Shown in pieces: positions 36,466-44,625 of a stretch of 64,000 bases of DNA (positions are counted from its first letter, which is position 1; each line of letters starts with the position of its first letter). The notes beneath the pieces are model-generated. The model made no database searches. It was not told the origin of the DNA and was given only the letters and a program-made list of their open reading frames with translations. The stretch comes from Lachnospiraceae bacterium. GTDB taxonomy: Bacteria; Bacillota; Clostridia; Lachnospirales; Lachnospiraceae. The stretch is from positions 12,374-76,373 of the forward strand of contig CAAFXG010000266.1 in assembly GCA_900766925.1 (NCBI GenBank), read 5' to 3'. The position numbers and the translations under genes are program-made.

Positions 36466-36657
36466 TACCTCTGTGTCAGCCATGAAATCGGACCGGCTAC
36501 AGATAGGTATGCATATAAGACGCTCTCTCGCTCGGTTGTTCACGTAGCGGTACTAAACTCGCGTAAAGTACACGCTCGTTAAGTGCCGACGTTCTCAAAC
36601 GGTCTTATATGCATACCTATCTGTAGCCGGTCCGATTTCATGGCTGACACAGAGGTA
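36466..36657. repeat. 192-bp element with 56-bp perfect terminal inverted repeats
   Basis: The arm 36466-36521 is repeated in perfect inverse at 36602-36657, with an 80-base centre. The centre folds again at 36546-36576 (AGCG-GTACT / AGTAC-A-CGCT, one bulged A). The outer ends are TACCTCTGTG and CACAGAGGTA; six T follow on the plus side (36659-36664). It fills the gap between the convergent GGDEF-EAL and patatin genes. It could be a very strong bidirectional terminator. It could also be a MITE: TA at both ends would fit a TA-duplicating IS630/mariner-type insertion. There is no coding capacity inside. Confidence 0.9.
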
Positions 36658-36675
36658 CTTTTTTATATTAGAAAT

Positions 36676-37548
36676 TTATTTTGCTATGAAAGCTTTTATC
36701 TCATCGAGTCGTTTAATTGTATCATAGCGTCCCATTTTGTAGAGGTATTTCAGTTTTTTGACGTTCTTCTCCATCCTGCTAATCTTGAATTCACGACTTG
36801 GTCTAAGGACAAGAATTTTCCCCTCTTTTTCGTAGTGCTCAATGTATTTCAGAGTCTGATTGTACATTATATACCGATTTCTGCATGCTTCTACATATTC
36901 AGGATAATCCCTGTACACCTTCTCAATTACTCTTATTGTGGCATCAGGCTTCTTCTGATAACCTTTAGGTCTTGTAAGTAAAACAATATTTTTATCATAA
37001 CCAAGCTTTTGAAAATAAGCAACAGGAATACTGTCAGTTGTTCCTCCATCCAACAGCTTTTTACCATCAACTTCAACAATCCTCGAAACTAATGGTAATG
37101 AAGCAGAAGCCCTCATGTAATCCATCTCGCTTCTAAAATCTCTGCATCTGATATACTCAGGTTTACCTGTTTCAACATTACTGCACACAACGTAGAAAGG
37201 AATTTTTTCAGCATTAGATGCAAATTTATTGTAATCAAACACAGCTAACTCATTAGGTATTGTTCCATAACAAAAATCAACATTGAATATATCCCCTGTT
37301 TTGATGAGGGAATTCATACTCATATATCGCTTATCATTAATATACTTTACATTGTATCTTGCACTTCTTCCGTACTGTTCAGACAGATATGAACAACCAT
37401 GTATTGCACCTGCTGAAACACCTATAACGCCATCAGGCCATATATTCTCCCTCATAAGGATGTCAAGGACTCCTGCAGTATATAATCCACGCATTCCTCC
37501 CCCTTCAAGAACAAGACCTGTCTTAGCGGGTTTAATATCATTTTCCAT
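36676..37548 (-). CDS. Patatin-like phospholipase family protein
   Basis: 290 residues from the ATG at 37548, which has AAGGTG upstream; the frame continues to 37596 without a site. The oxyanion loop LVLEGGGMRGLYTAGVL, the nucleophile serine in GVSAGAIHG and the catalytic Asp in LLDGGTTDSIPV form the patatin Ser-Asp dyad. There is no signal peptide, so it is a cytoplasmic lipid acyl hydrolase of the YqhO/RssA kind. Its substrate is unknown. Confidence 0.93.
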   Translation of the reverse strand: MENDIKPAKTGLVLEGGGMRGLYTAGVLDILMRENIWPDGVIGVSAGAIHGCSYLSEQYGRSARYNVKYINDKRYMSMNSLIKTGDIFNVDFCYGTIPNELAVFDYNKFASNAEKIPFYVVCSNVETGKPEYIRCRDFRSEMDYMRASASLPLVSRIVEVDGKKLLDGGTTDSIPVAYFQKLGYDKNIVLLTRPKGYQKKPDATIRVIEKVYRDYPEYVEACRNRYIMYNQTLKYIEHYEKEGKILVLRPSREFKISRMEKNVKKLKYLYKMGRYDTIKRLDEIKAFIAK

Positions 37549-37575
37549 TATTTTCACCTTCAATTCAAAAAATAA

Positions 37576-37618
37576 CCAGTGTTGGTATCTTACCATAATG
37601 ATAAGATGCCAACACTGG
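37576..37618 (-). terminator. Terminator after the cation antiporter gene
   Basis: A 17-bp stem (37576-37592 with 37602-37618, one G-U wobble) has a nine-base loop and a T-rich tail TTATTTTTT on the minus strand. It follows the antiporter stop by eight bases and closes the long pan-pyrE-antiporter gene string. Confidence 0.8.
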
Positions 37619-37625
37619 AAATAAT

Positions 37626-38660
37626 CTATGCATAATTACTATACAATATATAAGCAAAGTAAGCCGCGTAAGAACCAAGCATAATCAGACCTCCCGGTCT
37701 TGTCAGTTTCTTATTCTTAATGACGCATACAAACAATAAAACTGCAGCATAAATTGAAACAACAGCATCTTTAATAAATGCCCGTTCAAAACCAATTGGA
37801 ATAATTACAGATGATATACCTACAACAAATAAAATATTAAAAATGTTACTACCTACAATATTACCTATTGCAATATCCGTCTTGCCGCGTTTAGCCGCAG
37901 TAGCAGATGTAACAAGCTCAGGAAGCGAAGTACCGAATGCAACTATGGTAAGGCCGATAAGTCTTGTAGTCATTCCGAATTCAGCTGCAACATAGCTTGC
38001 TGCATCAACTGTAACATTACTTCCGAGTACTATACATACAGCACCTATTACAACAAACAAAATCAGCTTGAGCATTGTATCCTTCTCCGATACAGTGGTT
38101 TCATCATCAGACTCACCATTTTTGGCTGATTTTGCAAGATAAATCATAAACAAAGCAAAAATAATAACAAAAATTATACCATCAATTCTTGAAAGTACAT
38201 CCCCCATCATACCAAGAAGCAACAAAAGTACAGAAATTGCTATAACAAATGGTATCTCAATCCTGAATGTATTTTTCTTGATGGGAAGGGCTGCTATACA
38301 TGACGTAACACCAAGAATCAGAAGAATATTCATTATATTGCTTCCGATAACATTTCCGACAGATATACCTGCATTACCTGAGAGTGCTCCCTTTATACTA
38401 ACTGCAGCCTCAGGCAAAGATGTACCAAATGCAACTATGGTAAGACCGATAACCATCTGTGGTATGTTAAATTTGGCTGCTATCTTTGAAGCACCATCCA
38501 CGAATATATCAGCTCCCTTAATCAGCATCACGAAACCGGCCACAACAAAGGCAAGGTTAAAAATAATCTTAATTACCTTATTGTCAGGAAGAATGTCCAT
38601 ATATGACAGGGCAACCAGAATTACAACAGCAATTGCAATAACTATTTTTTTCTTATTCAT
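37626..38660 (-). CDS. Calcium/sodium antiporter (CaCA family)
   Basis: 344 residues with about ten or eleven membrane segments. The two inverted alpha repeats are clear: VAFGTSLPEAAVSIKGALSG with GNVIGSNIMNILLI, and VAFGTSLPELVTSATAAKRG with GNIVGSNIFNILFV. These hold the ion-coordinating acidic residues. An acidic loop (about 185-198) separates the halves. The family expels Ca2+ in exchange for Na+ (or K+/Na+). It follows the HD gene by 19 bp. Confidence 0.95.
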   Translation of the reverse strand: MNKKKIVIAIAVVILVALSYMDILPDNKVIKIIFNLAFVVAGFVMLIKGADIFVDGASKIAAKFNIPQMVIGLTIVAFGTSLPEAAVSIKGALSGNAGISVGNVIGSNIMNILLILGVTSCIAALPIKKNTFRIEIPFVIAISVLLLLLGMMGDVLSRIDGIIFVIIFALFMIYLAKSAKNGESDDETTVSEKDTMLKLILFVVIGAVCIVLGSNVTVDAASYVAAEFGMTTRLIGLTIVAFGTSLPELVTSATAAKRGKTDIAIGNIVGSNIFNILFVVGISSVIIPIGFERAFIKDAVVSIYAAVLLFVCVIKNKKLTRPGGLIMLGSYAAYFAYILYSNYA

Positions 38661-38679
38661 AATATCTCCTTATAAAGCT

Positions 38680-39258
38680 CTACTTAGTCCATTTAATAGT
38701 ACTCTTCACTTCAGATTGATCATTTAAATCAATAGCTGCAAATGCATCTAAAAACTGTTTTTCAACCTGCTTCATCGTTCCCCTGAAAAAATCCGGTGTA
38801 GCTGCCACATATGGTGGTTCATCAAAAAGCTTAACCGCCATGAATTCATAGAATTCATAGTAAAGCATAGCATCATCAATTATCTTGACCATCTTTTCTT
38901 CATACTCAGTTAAAGGTGTTCCCAAAAACTTTGTATAGATAGCTGTGATCAGCCTCTCCTCTATCTCCTGATATCTGTCAAGATATTTTTTGACAGGTCT
39001 GGTAACATCAGATAAATAGCTCTCACTGGCATCATGCAAAAGACAGGCAAGTCTTACACGGGGAGTTTCCCTTCTCGCACATGCCTCTTCATAGCAGTTA
39101 AGACAATGTGCGCCAACGGAATAAAAGCTGTCATAGTGTCCGTTTGCGCGACATAACATTGAAAGTGAATGTGCGATATCTTCGATTCTTATATCAGCTT
39201 CTACCGGCTCCAACGGTCTGAAATTAATTTTGGAATAGGTAGTAATATAATCTGTCAT
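38680..39258 (-). CDS. HD-domain phosphohydrolase (YfbR-like 5'-nucleotidase)
   Basis: 192 residues. The HD metal site is visible as SVGAHCLNCYEEA (His), LACLLHDASESYLSD (HD pair with the following Glu) and a later Asp in VKIIDDAMLYYEFYE. The size and spacing resemble YfbR, a deoxynucleoside 5'-monophosphatase. A neighbouring pyrE fits a nucleotide role, but the substrate is inferred. The start lies two bases after the stop of the 49-residue gene, and its only SD-like AAGGAG is 14 bases away, so translation is probably coupled. Confidence 0.85.
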   Translation of the reverse strand: MTDYITTYSKINFRPLEPVEADIRIEDIAHSLSMLCRANGHYDSFYSVGAHCLNCYEEACARRETPRVRLACLLHDASESYLSDVTRPVKKYLDRYQEIEERLITAIYTKFLGTPLTEYEEKMVKIIDDAMLYYEFYEFMAVKLFDEPPYVAATPDFFRGTMKQVEKQFLDAFAAIDLNDQSEVKSTIKWTK

Positions 39259-39260
39259 CC

Positions 39261-39410
39261 CTAGAAAATAAGCTCCTTCTTACCCCTTAATGTCTTGGCT
39301 CCGTTAATTATCATAACTATTCCGAATGATATACCAACTATTATTGTCATTATTCCAATAACAAGACTGCTCACACCTACTGAATTAAGTTTTCTGTATA
39401 ATTTTTCCAT
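39261..39410 (-). CDS. Small single-helix membrane protein (49 residues)
   Basis: An ATG (39410) with GTAGGAGG seven to eight bases upstream opens a frame of 49 codons ending in TAG. The product starts MEKLYRKLNSVGVSSLVIGI and has one or two hydrophobic stretches (about residues 12-36) and a basic tail, TLRGKKELIF. No family is recognised. The strong ribosome-binding site and close spacing on both sides (36 bp after pyrE, 2 bp before the HD gene) support a real gene. Confidence 0.72.
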   Translation of the reverse strand: MEKLYRKLNSVGVSSLVIGIMTIIVGISFGIVMIINGAKTLRGKKELIF

Positions 39411-39446
39411 AATAAACCTCCTACTTACTAATTGAACAACGTTACT

Positions 39447-40124
39447 TTATTTTACACCATACTGCTCATAGTATGAATCAATTGATGCCTTGAGAGCATC
39501 ATCAATTATCACCTTTCCTTTATATGGCTTATTATAAAGGAATTCTACAACCTCAGCCATTGACACAATAGCATTGGCATCAAAGCCGTATTTCTCCTTT
39601 ATTTCATCTAAGGCTCCAACCTTACCGCCAAGTCCTACTTCCATTCTGTTAAGTGAAACCATAAGACCCTTGATTACAACATCACCCTGAGCCTTAATAA
39701 TCGGGAAGGTCTCTTCAATTGACTTACCTGAGGTTGTAACATCCTCAATAATTACAACCCTGTCACCATCCTTAATCGGACTTCCAAGTAAAATTCCTGC
39801 ATCACCATGGTCCTTAGCTTCCTTACGGTTTGAACAATAACGAATATCCTTTCCATAGAGTTCACTATATGCCATACATGTAGCAACACTTAGAGGGATT
39901 CCTTTGTAGGCAGGTCCGAACAATACATCAAAATCATCACCATAATGTTCATGTATTGCCTTAGCATAATACTCTCCAAGCTTACGAAGCTGTGTACCCG
40001 TTACATATAATCCTGCATTCATAAAAAATGGTGACTTTCTGCCACTCTTAAGCGTAAATTCCCCAAAGCGCAGAACCTCTGAATCCACCATAAAAGATAT
40101 GAACTCTTCCTTGTACTGTTCCAT
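39447..40124 (-). CDS. pyrE: Orotate phosphoribosyltransferase
   Basis: 225 residues from the ATG at 40124, with GGAGG eight bases upstream. It makes OMP from orotate and PRPP in pyrimidine synthesis. The PRPP loop reads VVIIEDVTTSGKSIEETF, and FTLKSGRKSPFFMNAGL is the substrate-binding N-terminus. The length suits the longer bacterial type. It stands alone here without other pyr genes, 98 bp after the TAXI lipoprotein gene. Confidence 0.97.
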   Translation of the reverse strand: MEQYKEEFISFMVDSEVLRFGEFTLKSGRKSPFFMNAGLYVTGTQLRKLGEYYAKAIHEHYGDDFDVLFGPAYKGIPLSVATCMAYSELYGKDIRYCSNRKEAKDHGDAGILLGSPIKDGDRVVIIEDVTTSGKSIEETFPIIKAQGDVVIKGLMVSLNRMEVGLGGKVGALDEIKEKYGFDANAIVSMAEVVEFLYNKPYKGKVIIDDALKASIDSYYEQYGVK

Positions 40125-40222
40125 TTTATATACCTCCACTAATCAACAATAGATGCTTATATTATATCTGAACAAGACATTTTTTTCCATAGTAAAATAA
40201 ATTAAAACAAACACCATTTCTG

Positions 40223-41218
40223 TTATTCAAATGTATATATAATCTGTCCTGTCTGTTCATCTGTTTTTTGGGATAAGCACTTACTGTCATAGTACATTTT
40301 TGCACCTTCATGCAAGGTTCCCTCTATATTATCTGTAGCAAATGCCATATCAGGGCAGCTGCCTTCACCCAATTCAGTATTGATTTCCGATGAATGGTTA
40401 AATATTGCTTCAGTAAGGATATTCACTTTCTTACTGTCAAATTTTTCATCCGCAACAAGAACAGCCTTCGCCCCAATGGTAATTACAACTGATTCCTGAT
40501 TTTCATATGTCCACGAAGGAATAACGATAGCCTGATATCCCGGATATAAATTCATCATGTACTCAATAGTATCATCATCAAGCGACAACACATTTATATC
40601 CATTTCCTTTGACAAATCATCAATAATTGTATCAGGAAATGCCGAAACAACAAAGAATGCATCTATCCTGTCTTCCCTCATTGCCTTCGCAGCGTCTGCA
40701 GGCGTATAATTATATTTTTCAATCATACTCTCATCAATACCGGCCGATTTGAGTATTTCCTCTGCAATATTTTCAGCTCCTGACTCTTCTACACCAACAG
40801 AGATTCTCTTACCATTCAAATCACTAACTGATTTAATTTTTGAAGCCTTAGAAACAACAATCTGACAAGGCTCCGTGTAAAGATTTGCAACCACACGCGC
40901 ACCGGTGTATGGATTGTCAGCAAATTTCCCTTTCCCTGAAGCGGCATTATACAAGGCATCATCTTCAACAATCGCGATATCCAAAAGTCCATCTCTCATT
41001 AATGTTAAATTTTCATAAGAACCGGCGGTTTCTTTAATTACGGTTGCATCTGACAGACCATCCTGTTTTGCATGCTCCATAAGTGAGCCTGCATACGTGT
41101 TATAAACTCCGTTTTTGTTATCTGTACCAAAACGTATATTTTTATTTTTCCCACATGACATTAAGCTAAGCGCCAGAACTGATAATATCAGAAGTGACAG
41201 TATTTTTTTTAAACGCAT
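40223..41218 (-). CDS. TAXI family substrate-binding lipoprotein
   Basis: 331 residues. A lipoprotein signal peptide ends at the lipobox LSLMSCGKNK (cysteine about residue 22). The mature part shows the TAXI pattern IRFGTDNKNGVYNTYAGSL and a hinge near SDLNGKRISVGVEESGAE. TAXI proteins bind small carboxylates such as glutamate for TRAP transporters. No 4TM/12TM TRAP membrane gene lies nearby, so it is an orphan receptor here. It starts 20 bp after coaBC. Confidence 0.88.
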   Translation of the reverse strand: MRLKKILSLLILSVLALSLMSCGKNKNIRFGTDNKNGVYNTYAGSLMEHAKQDGLSDATVIKETAGSYENLTLMRDGLLDIAIVEDDALYNAASGKGKFADNPYTGARVVANLYTEPCQIVVSKASKIKSVSDLNGKRISVGVEESGAENIAEEILKSAGIDESMIEKYNYTPADAAKAMREDRIDAFFVVSAFPDTIIDDLSKEMDINVLSLDDDTIEYMMNLYPGYQAIVIPSWTYENQESVVITIGAKAVLVADEKFDSKKVNILTEAIFNHSSEINTELGEGSCPDMAFATDNIEGTLHEGAKMYYDSKCLSQKTDEQTGQIIYTFE

Positions 41219-41238
41219 ATAACAGTCTCCTTTTTGTA

Positions 41239-42435
41239 TTATAAATTGTCAATAATTGTATCTAATATTTTGTCAGCAGCCTCATCCTTAGTAAGCTTTG
41301 GAAGTTCAATGATACTATCCCTTGTAATCATTGTGATAATATTTGTATCCGTTCTAAAGCCTGCGCCCTCCTGTTTAAGGTTATTTGCACAAATCATATC
41401 AACATTCTTTTTAACAAGCTTAGTTTTTGAATTTTCCAGCATGTTTTCAGTTTCCATTGAAAATCCACATATAAACTGACCTGATTTCTTATTTTCACCA
41501 AGATATTTCAGAATATCCTTCGTCCTTGTAAGAGGGACAGACATGTCATCGTCCTTTTTCTTAATCTTGTTATCTGAGAAGGTTGACGGAGTATAATCTG
41601 CAACTGCAGCAGCCTTGATAATAATATCCATTTCAGATGATACAGCAGTAACCGCTTCATACATATCCTGTGCAGTTGTAACATCAACTACATTTACACC
41701 AAACGGCCTTTCTAACGCTACAGGACCGGAAACCAGTGTGACTTTTGCACCTCTTAGTGCTGCGCGCTTAGCAAGAGCATATCCCATTTTGCCGGATGAG
41801 TGATTACTTATAAATCTTACAGGATCTATAGGCTCCCTGGTCGGTCCGGCGGTAATCAGTACCTTCTTACCGATTAAGTCATGTTCACATGCTATCTCAT
41901 TGAGTACGGCATTCACCAGCATATCTCTGTCAGGAAGCTTACCCTTACCCTCATAGCCGCATGCAAGATAGCCTGTTGACGAATCAATCACCTTATAGCC
42001 GAATTTTTTAAGCTTTTCGATGTTATCCTGTACAATCGGATTTTCAAGCATGTATTGATTCATGGATGGACAAATAAGCATAGGACATCTTGCAGGAAGG
42101 ACTGTTGTTGTAAGCATGTCGTCCGCAATTCCATTTGCAAGCTTACCTATTACATCTGCCGATGCAGGAGCAATCAGAAATAAATCCGCTCCTGTTCCAA
42201 GACTTATATGGGGAACTCTCACACTGTCATCAACGTCCCTGTCAAAGGTATCCACATAGCATTTATTTTTTGTAAGTACCTCAAATGTATAAGGCGGTAT
42301 TATCTTAGTTGCATTTTCAGTCATAATAACATGTACATTTGCATTAAGCTTATACAGGGCACTCGCAACATCAACCATCTTGTAGGCTGCAATACCACCT
42401 GACACACCGATAATTATATTCTTCCCTTTTAACAT
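41239..42435 (-). CDS. coaBC: Bifunctional phosphopantothenoylcysteine decarboxylase/phosphopantothenate-cysteine ligase
   Basis: 398 residues. The N-terminal CoaC flavoprotein (about 1-180) has GVSGGIAAYKMVD, the active-site His in RVPHISLG, the FMN loop APASADVIGKLANGIAD and the PSMNQYM motif. The C-terminal CoaB ligase (about 185-398) shows TAGPTREPIDPVRFISNHSS and KKKDDDMSVPLTRTKDIL. It carries out the second and third steps from pantothenate to CoA. It starts three bases after panD. Confidence 0.97.
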   Translation of the reverse strand: MLKGKNIIIGVSGGIAAYKMVDVASALYKLNANVHVIMTENATKIIPPYTFEVLTKNKCYVDTFDRDVDDSVRVPHISLGTGADLFLIAPASADVIGKLANGIADDMLTTTVLPARCPMLICPSMNQYMLENPIVQDNIEKLKKFGYKVIDSSTGYLACGYEGKGKLPDRDMLVNAVLNEIACEHDLIGKKVLITAGPTREPIDPVRFISNHSSGKMGYALAKRAALRGAKVTLVSGPVALERPFGVNVVDVTTAQDMYEAVTAVSSEMDIIIKAAAVADYTPSTFSDNKIKKKDDDMSVPLTRTKDILKYLGENKKSGQFICGFSMETENMLENSKTKLVKKNVDMICANNLKQEGAGFRTDTNIITMITRDSIIELPKLTKDEAADKILDTIIDNL

Positions 42436-42438
42436 TTC

Positions 42439-42831
42439 TTACTCCATATCCTCTAATAAACCATGCTTCTCATAGCTTGTAATACGAGAAATCCTATTAT
42501 CTTCATTCACAAATACAACCTTAGGTCTATGCTCCTTACACTCTTCAGGTGTCATTTGCGCATAACACATAATTATGATTTTATCTCCGGTCTGAACCAT
42601 ACGGGCAGCCGCACCGTTCAGACAAATCATTCCGCTGTTTTTCTCACCTGCAATAACATATGTTTCAAAACGACTGCCGTTGTCAACGTCAACTATCTGC
42701 ACCTTTTCGTACTCGATTATTCCTGACGCTTCCATAAGTGCTTCATCAACTGTAATGCTTCCGACATAATTAAGCTCGGCCTGTTTAACAACAGCTCTGT
42801 GTATTTTACTCTTTAACACATTGATATACAT
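42439..42831 (-). CDS. panD: Aspartate 1-decarboxylase
   Basis: 130 residues, with the self-cleavage site Gly-Ser in LNYVGSITVDEALMEASG (Ser about 25), which becomes the pyruvoyl cofactor. It makes beta-alanine for PanC. The ATG at 42831 is chosen; a TTG two codons earlier is closer to AAGGAGG, but homologues begin MYINVLKSKIHRA. There is no panZ candidate nearby, as expected outside the enterics. Confidence 0.96.
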   Translation of the reverse strand: MYINVLKSKIHRAVVKQAELNYVGSITVDEALMEASGIIEYEKVQIVDVDNGSRFETYVIAGEKNSGMICLNGAAARMVQTGDKIIIMCYAQMTPEECKEHRPKVVFVNEDNRISRITSYEKHGLLEDME

Positions 42832-42868
42832 GCACAAGTCTCCTCCTTAAATCAAAAATTCTGCAATA

Positions 42869-43717
42869 CTATACTGTCATCATAAAGTTATCAATCAGAC
42901 GTGCCTCTCCACCAATCTTAACTGCAATTGCGCAAAGAATATCACCGCTGATTACATCGATACTTTTCATTGTATTTACATCTACAATCTCAACATAATC
43001 TATTTCTGCAAGGGGTGCTGTGTTAATCATTTCCTTCATCGCTCCAATAACGACTTCAGCACGTCTCTCTCCGTCCTCAATCATTTTTTTGCCCATGAAA
43101 ATTGATTTGCTGAGAATTACAGCCTGTTTTCTCGATTCCGGCGAAAGATATGTGTTTCTGGAGCTCTTTGCAAGCCCGTCAGCCTCTCTTATTATCGGAC
43201 AGCCCACAATTTCAATATCCATGTTAAGGTCCTTAACCATTCTTTTGATTACTGCAAGCTGCTGGGCATCCTTCTCACCAAAGTAAGCTCTGTCAGGCTG
43301 TACAATGTTAAACAGCTTATTTACAACAGTGCATACTCCTCTGAAATGTACGGGTCTTGACAATCCGCAAAGTGCATTGGTAAGACCATTCATATCAACA
43401 TATGAGCAAAAACCATCGCTGTACATCTCCTCAGGCTCAGGATGGAAAATAAGCTTGGCTCCTGCGGCTTCAACAAGTCTTGAATCAGCCTCCAAATCTC
43501 TCGGATAGCTTGCTAAATCTTCCGTAGGTCCAAACTGCATCGGATTTACAAATATACTGACAACCGCCACATCATTTTCTGCGACAGCTCTTTTAATCAG
43601 GCTCTCATGACCCTCATGGAGATATCCCATGGTTGGCACAAAGCCGACTGTAAGACCATCCTTCTTCCATTCCTTTATCTGTTTCCTAACCTCTGCCACT
43701 GTTCTTGCTATGTTCAT
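42869..43717 (-). CDS. panC: Pantothenate synthetase
   Basis: 282 residues. The adenylate-forming motifs are intact: VPTMGYLHEGHESLIKRA (HxGH) at about residue 30, NPMQFGPTEDLASYPRD, and FGEKDAQQLAVIKRM. Near the C-terminus KSSRNTYLSPESRKQA holds the KMSKS-like loop. It joins pantoate and beta-alanine using ATP. It lies between panB and panD in the operon. Confidence 0.97.
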   Translation of the reverse strand: MNIARTVAEVRKQIKEWKKDGLTVGFVPTMGYLHEGHESLIKRAVAENDVAVVSIFVNPMQFGPTEDLASYPRDLEADSRLVEAAGAKLIFHPEPEEMYSDGFCSYVDMNGLTNALCGLSRPVHFRGVCTVVNKLFNIVQPDRAYFGEKDAQQLAVIKRMVKDLNMDIEIVGCPIIREADGLAKSSRNTYLSPESRKQAVILSKSIFMGKKMIEDGERRAEVVIGAMKEMINTAPLAEIDYVEIVDVNTMKSIDVISGDILCAIAVKIGGEARLIDNFMMTV

Positions 43718-43783
43718 AGTTCTTCCTTTCTGTCAATCCGACCTTGTAAATTATATTACTTACAGATTAATTTGTTAAATATA

Positions 43784-44611
43784 TTAATATAACTTATCTA
43801 TAATCTCATCACTTATTGCAAATGTATGCTCCTTACCGGGGAAGGTTGATGACTTAACCTCGCTTATATATGCCTTAAAAGCTGCTGTCATCGCATTCCC
43901 CACATCTCCAAAACGCTTGACAAACTTAGGTGTAAAATCAGTAAACATTCCAATTGCATCCGCATATACCAGAACCTGTCCGTCACAGCCTGCACCTGCA
44001 CCAATGCCTATTGTCGGTATATCAATCTTCTTAGTTATCAGGGTTGCCAGCTTATCAGGTACACACTCCATTGTTACCGCAAATGCCCCTGCCTCAGCCA
44101 CTGCCAGTGCATCTTCTATAAGCTTCTCAGCAGCCTTTTCTGATTTACCCTGAACCTTAAAGCCACCAAATTCATTTATGTGCTGAGGTGTAAGTCCTAT
44201 ATGTGCCATTACAGGAATTCCTGCATCTGTAATTGCCTTAATCTGAGGTGCGACCTCCTTGCCACCCTCAAGCTTTACAGCCTGGGCTCTGCCTTCCTTC
44301 ATTAAACGTCCTGCGTTGAAAACCGCATCATAAACCGAGGTTTGATATGACATGAAAGGCATATCAACAACCACTAATGCTTCCTTTGCACCTCTGGCAA
44401 CTGCTGCTGAATGATGAATCATATCATCCACAGTTACAGAAAGCGTATCCTCATAACCAAGCACAACATTTCCAAGAGAATCTCCCACTAATATTGCATC
44501 AATGCCTGCCTCATCAATAAGCTTTGCCGTGGAATAATCATACGCAGTAAGCATTGTAAGCTTCTCACCATTTTTCTTTGCCTCTGAAAATGTTAAAACA
44601 GTCTTTTTCAT
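43784..44611 (-). CDS. panB: 3-methyl-2-oxobutanoate hydroxymethyltransferase (ketopantoate hydroxymethyltransferase)
   Basis: 275 residues, a TIM barrel with metal and substrate sites in LVGDSLGNVVLGYEDTL, PFMSYQTSV, KLEGG and MAHIGLTPQHINEFGG. It adds a methylene-THF-derived carbon to alpha-ketoisovalerate, an intermediate of valine synthesis. The 66-bp gap to panC is AT-rich. It follows the PanG-like gene by 14 bp. Confidence 0.97.
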   Translation of the reverse strand: MKKTVLTFSEAKKNGEKLTMLTAYDYSTAKLIDEAGIDAILVGDSLGNVVLGYEDTLSVTVDDMIHHSAAVARGAKEALVVVDMPFMSYQTSVYDAVFNAGRLMKEGRAQAVKLEGGKEVAPQIKAITDAGIPVMAHIGLTPQHINEFGGFKVQGKSEKAAEKLIEDALAVAEAGAFAVTMECVPDKLATLITKKIDIPTIGIGAGAGCDGQVLVYADAIGMFTDFTPKFVKRFGDVGNAMTAAFKAYISEVKSSTFPGKEHTFAISDEIIDKLY

Positions 44612-44625
44612 TTTAAATTATCCTC

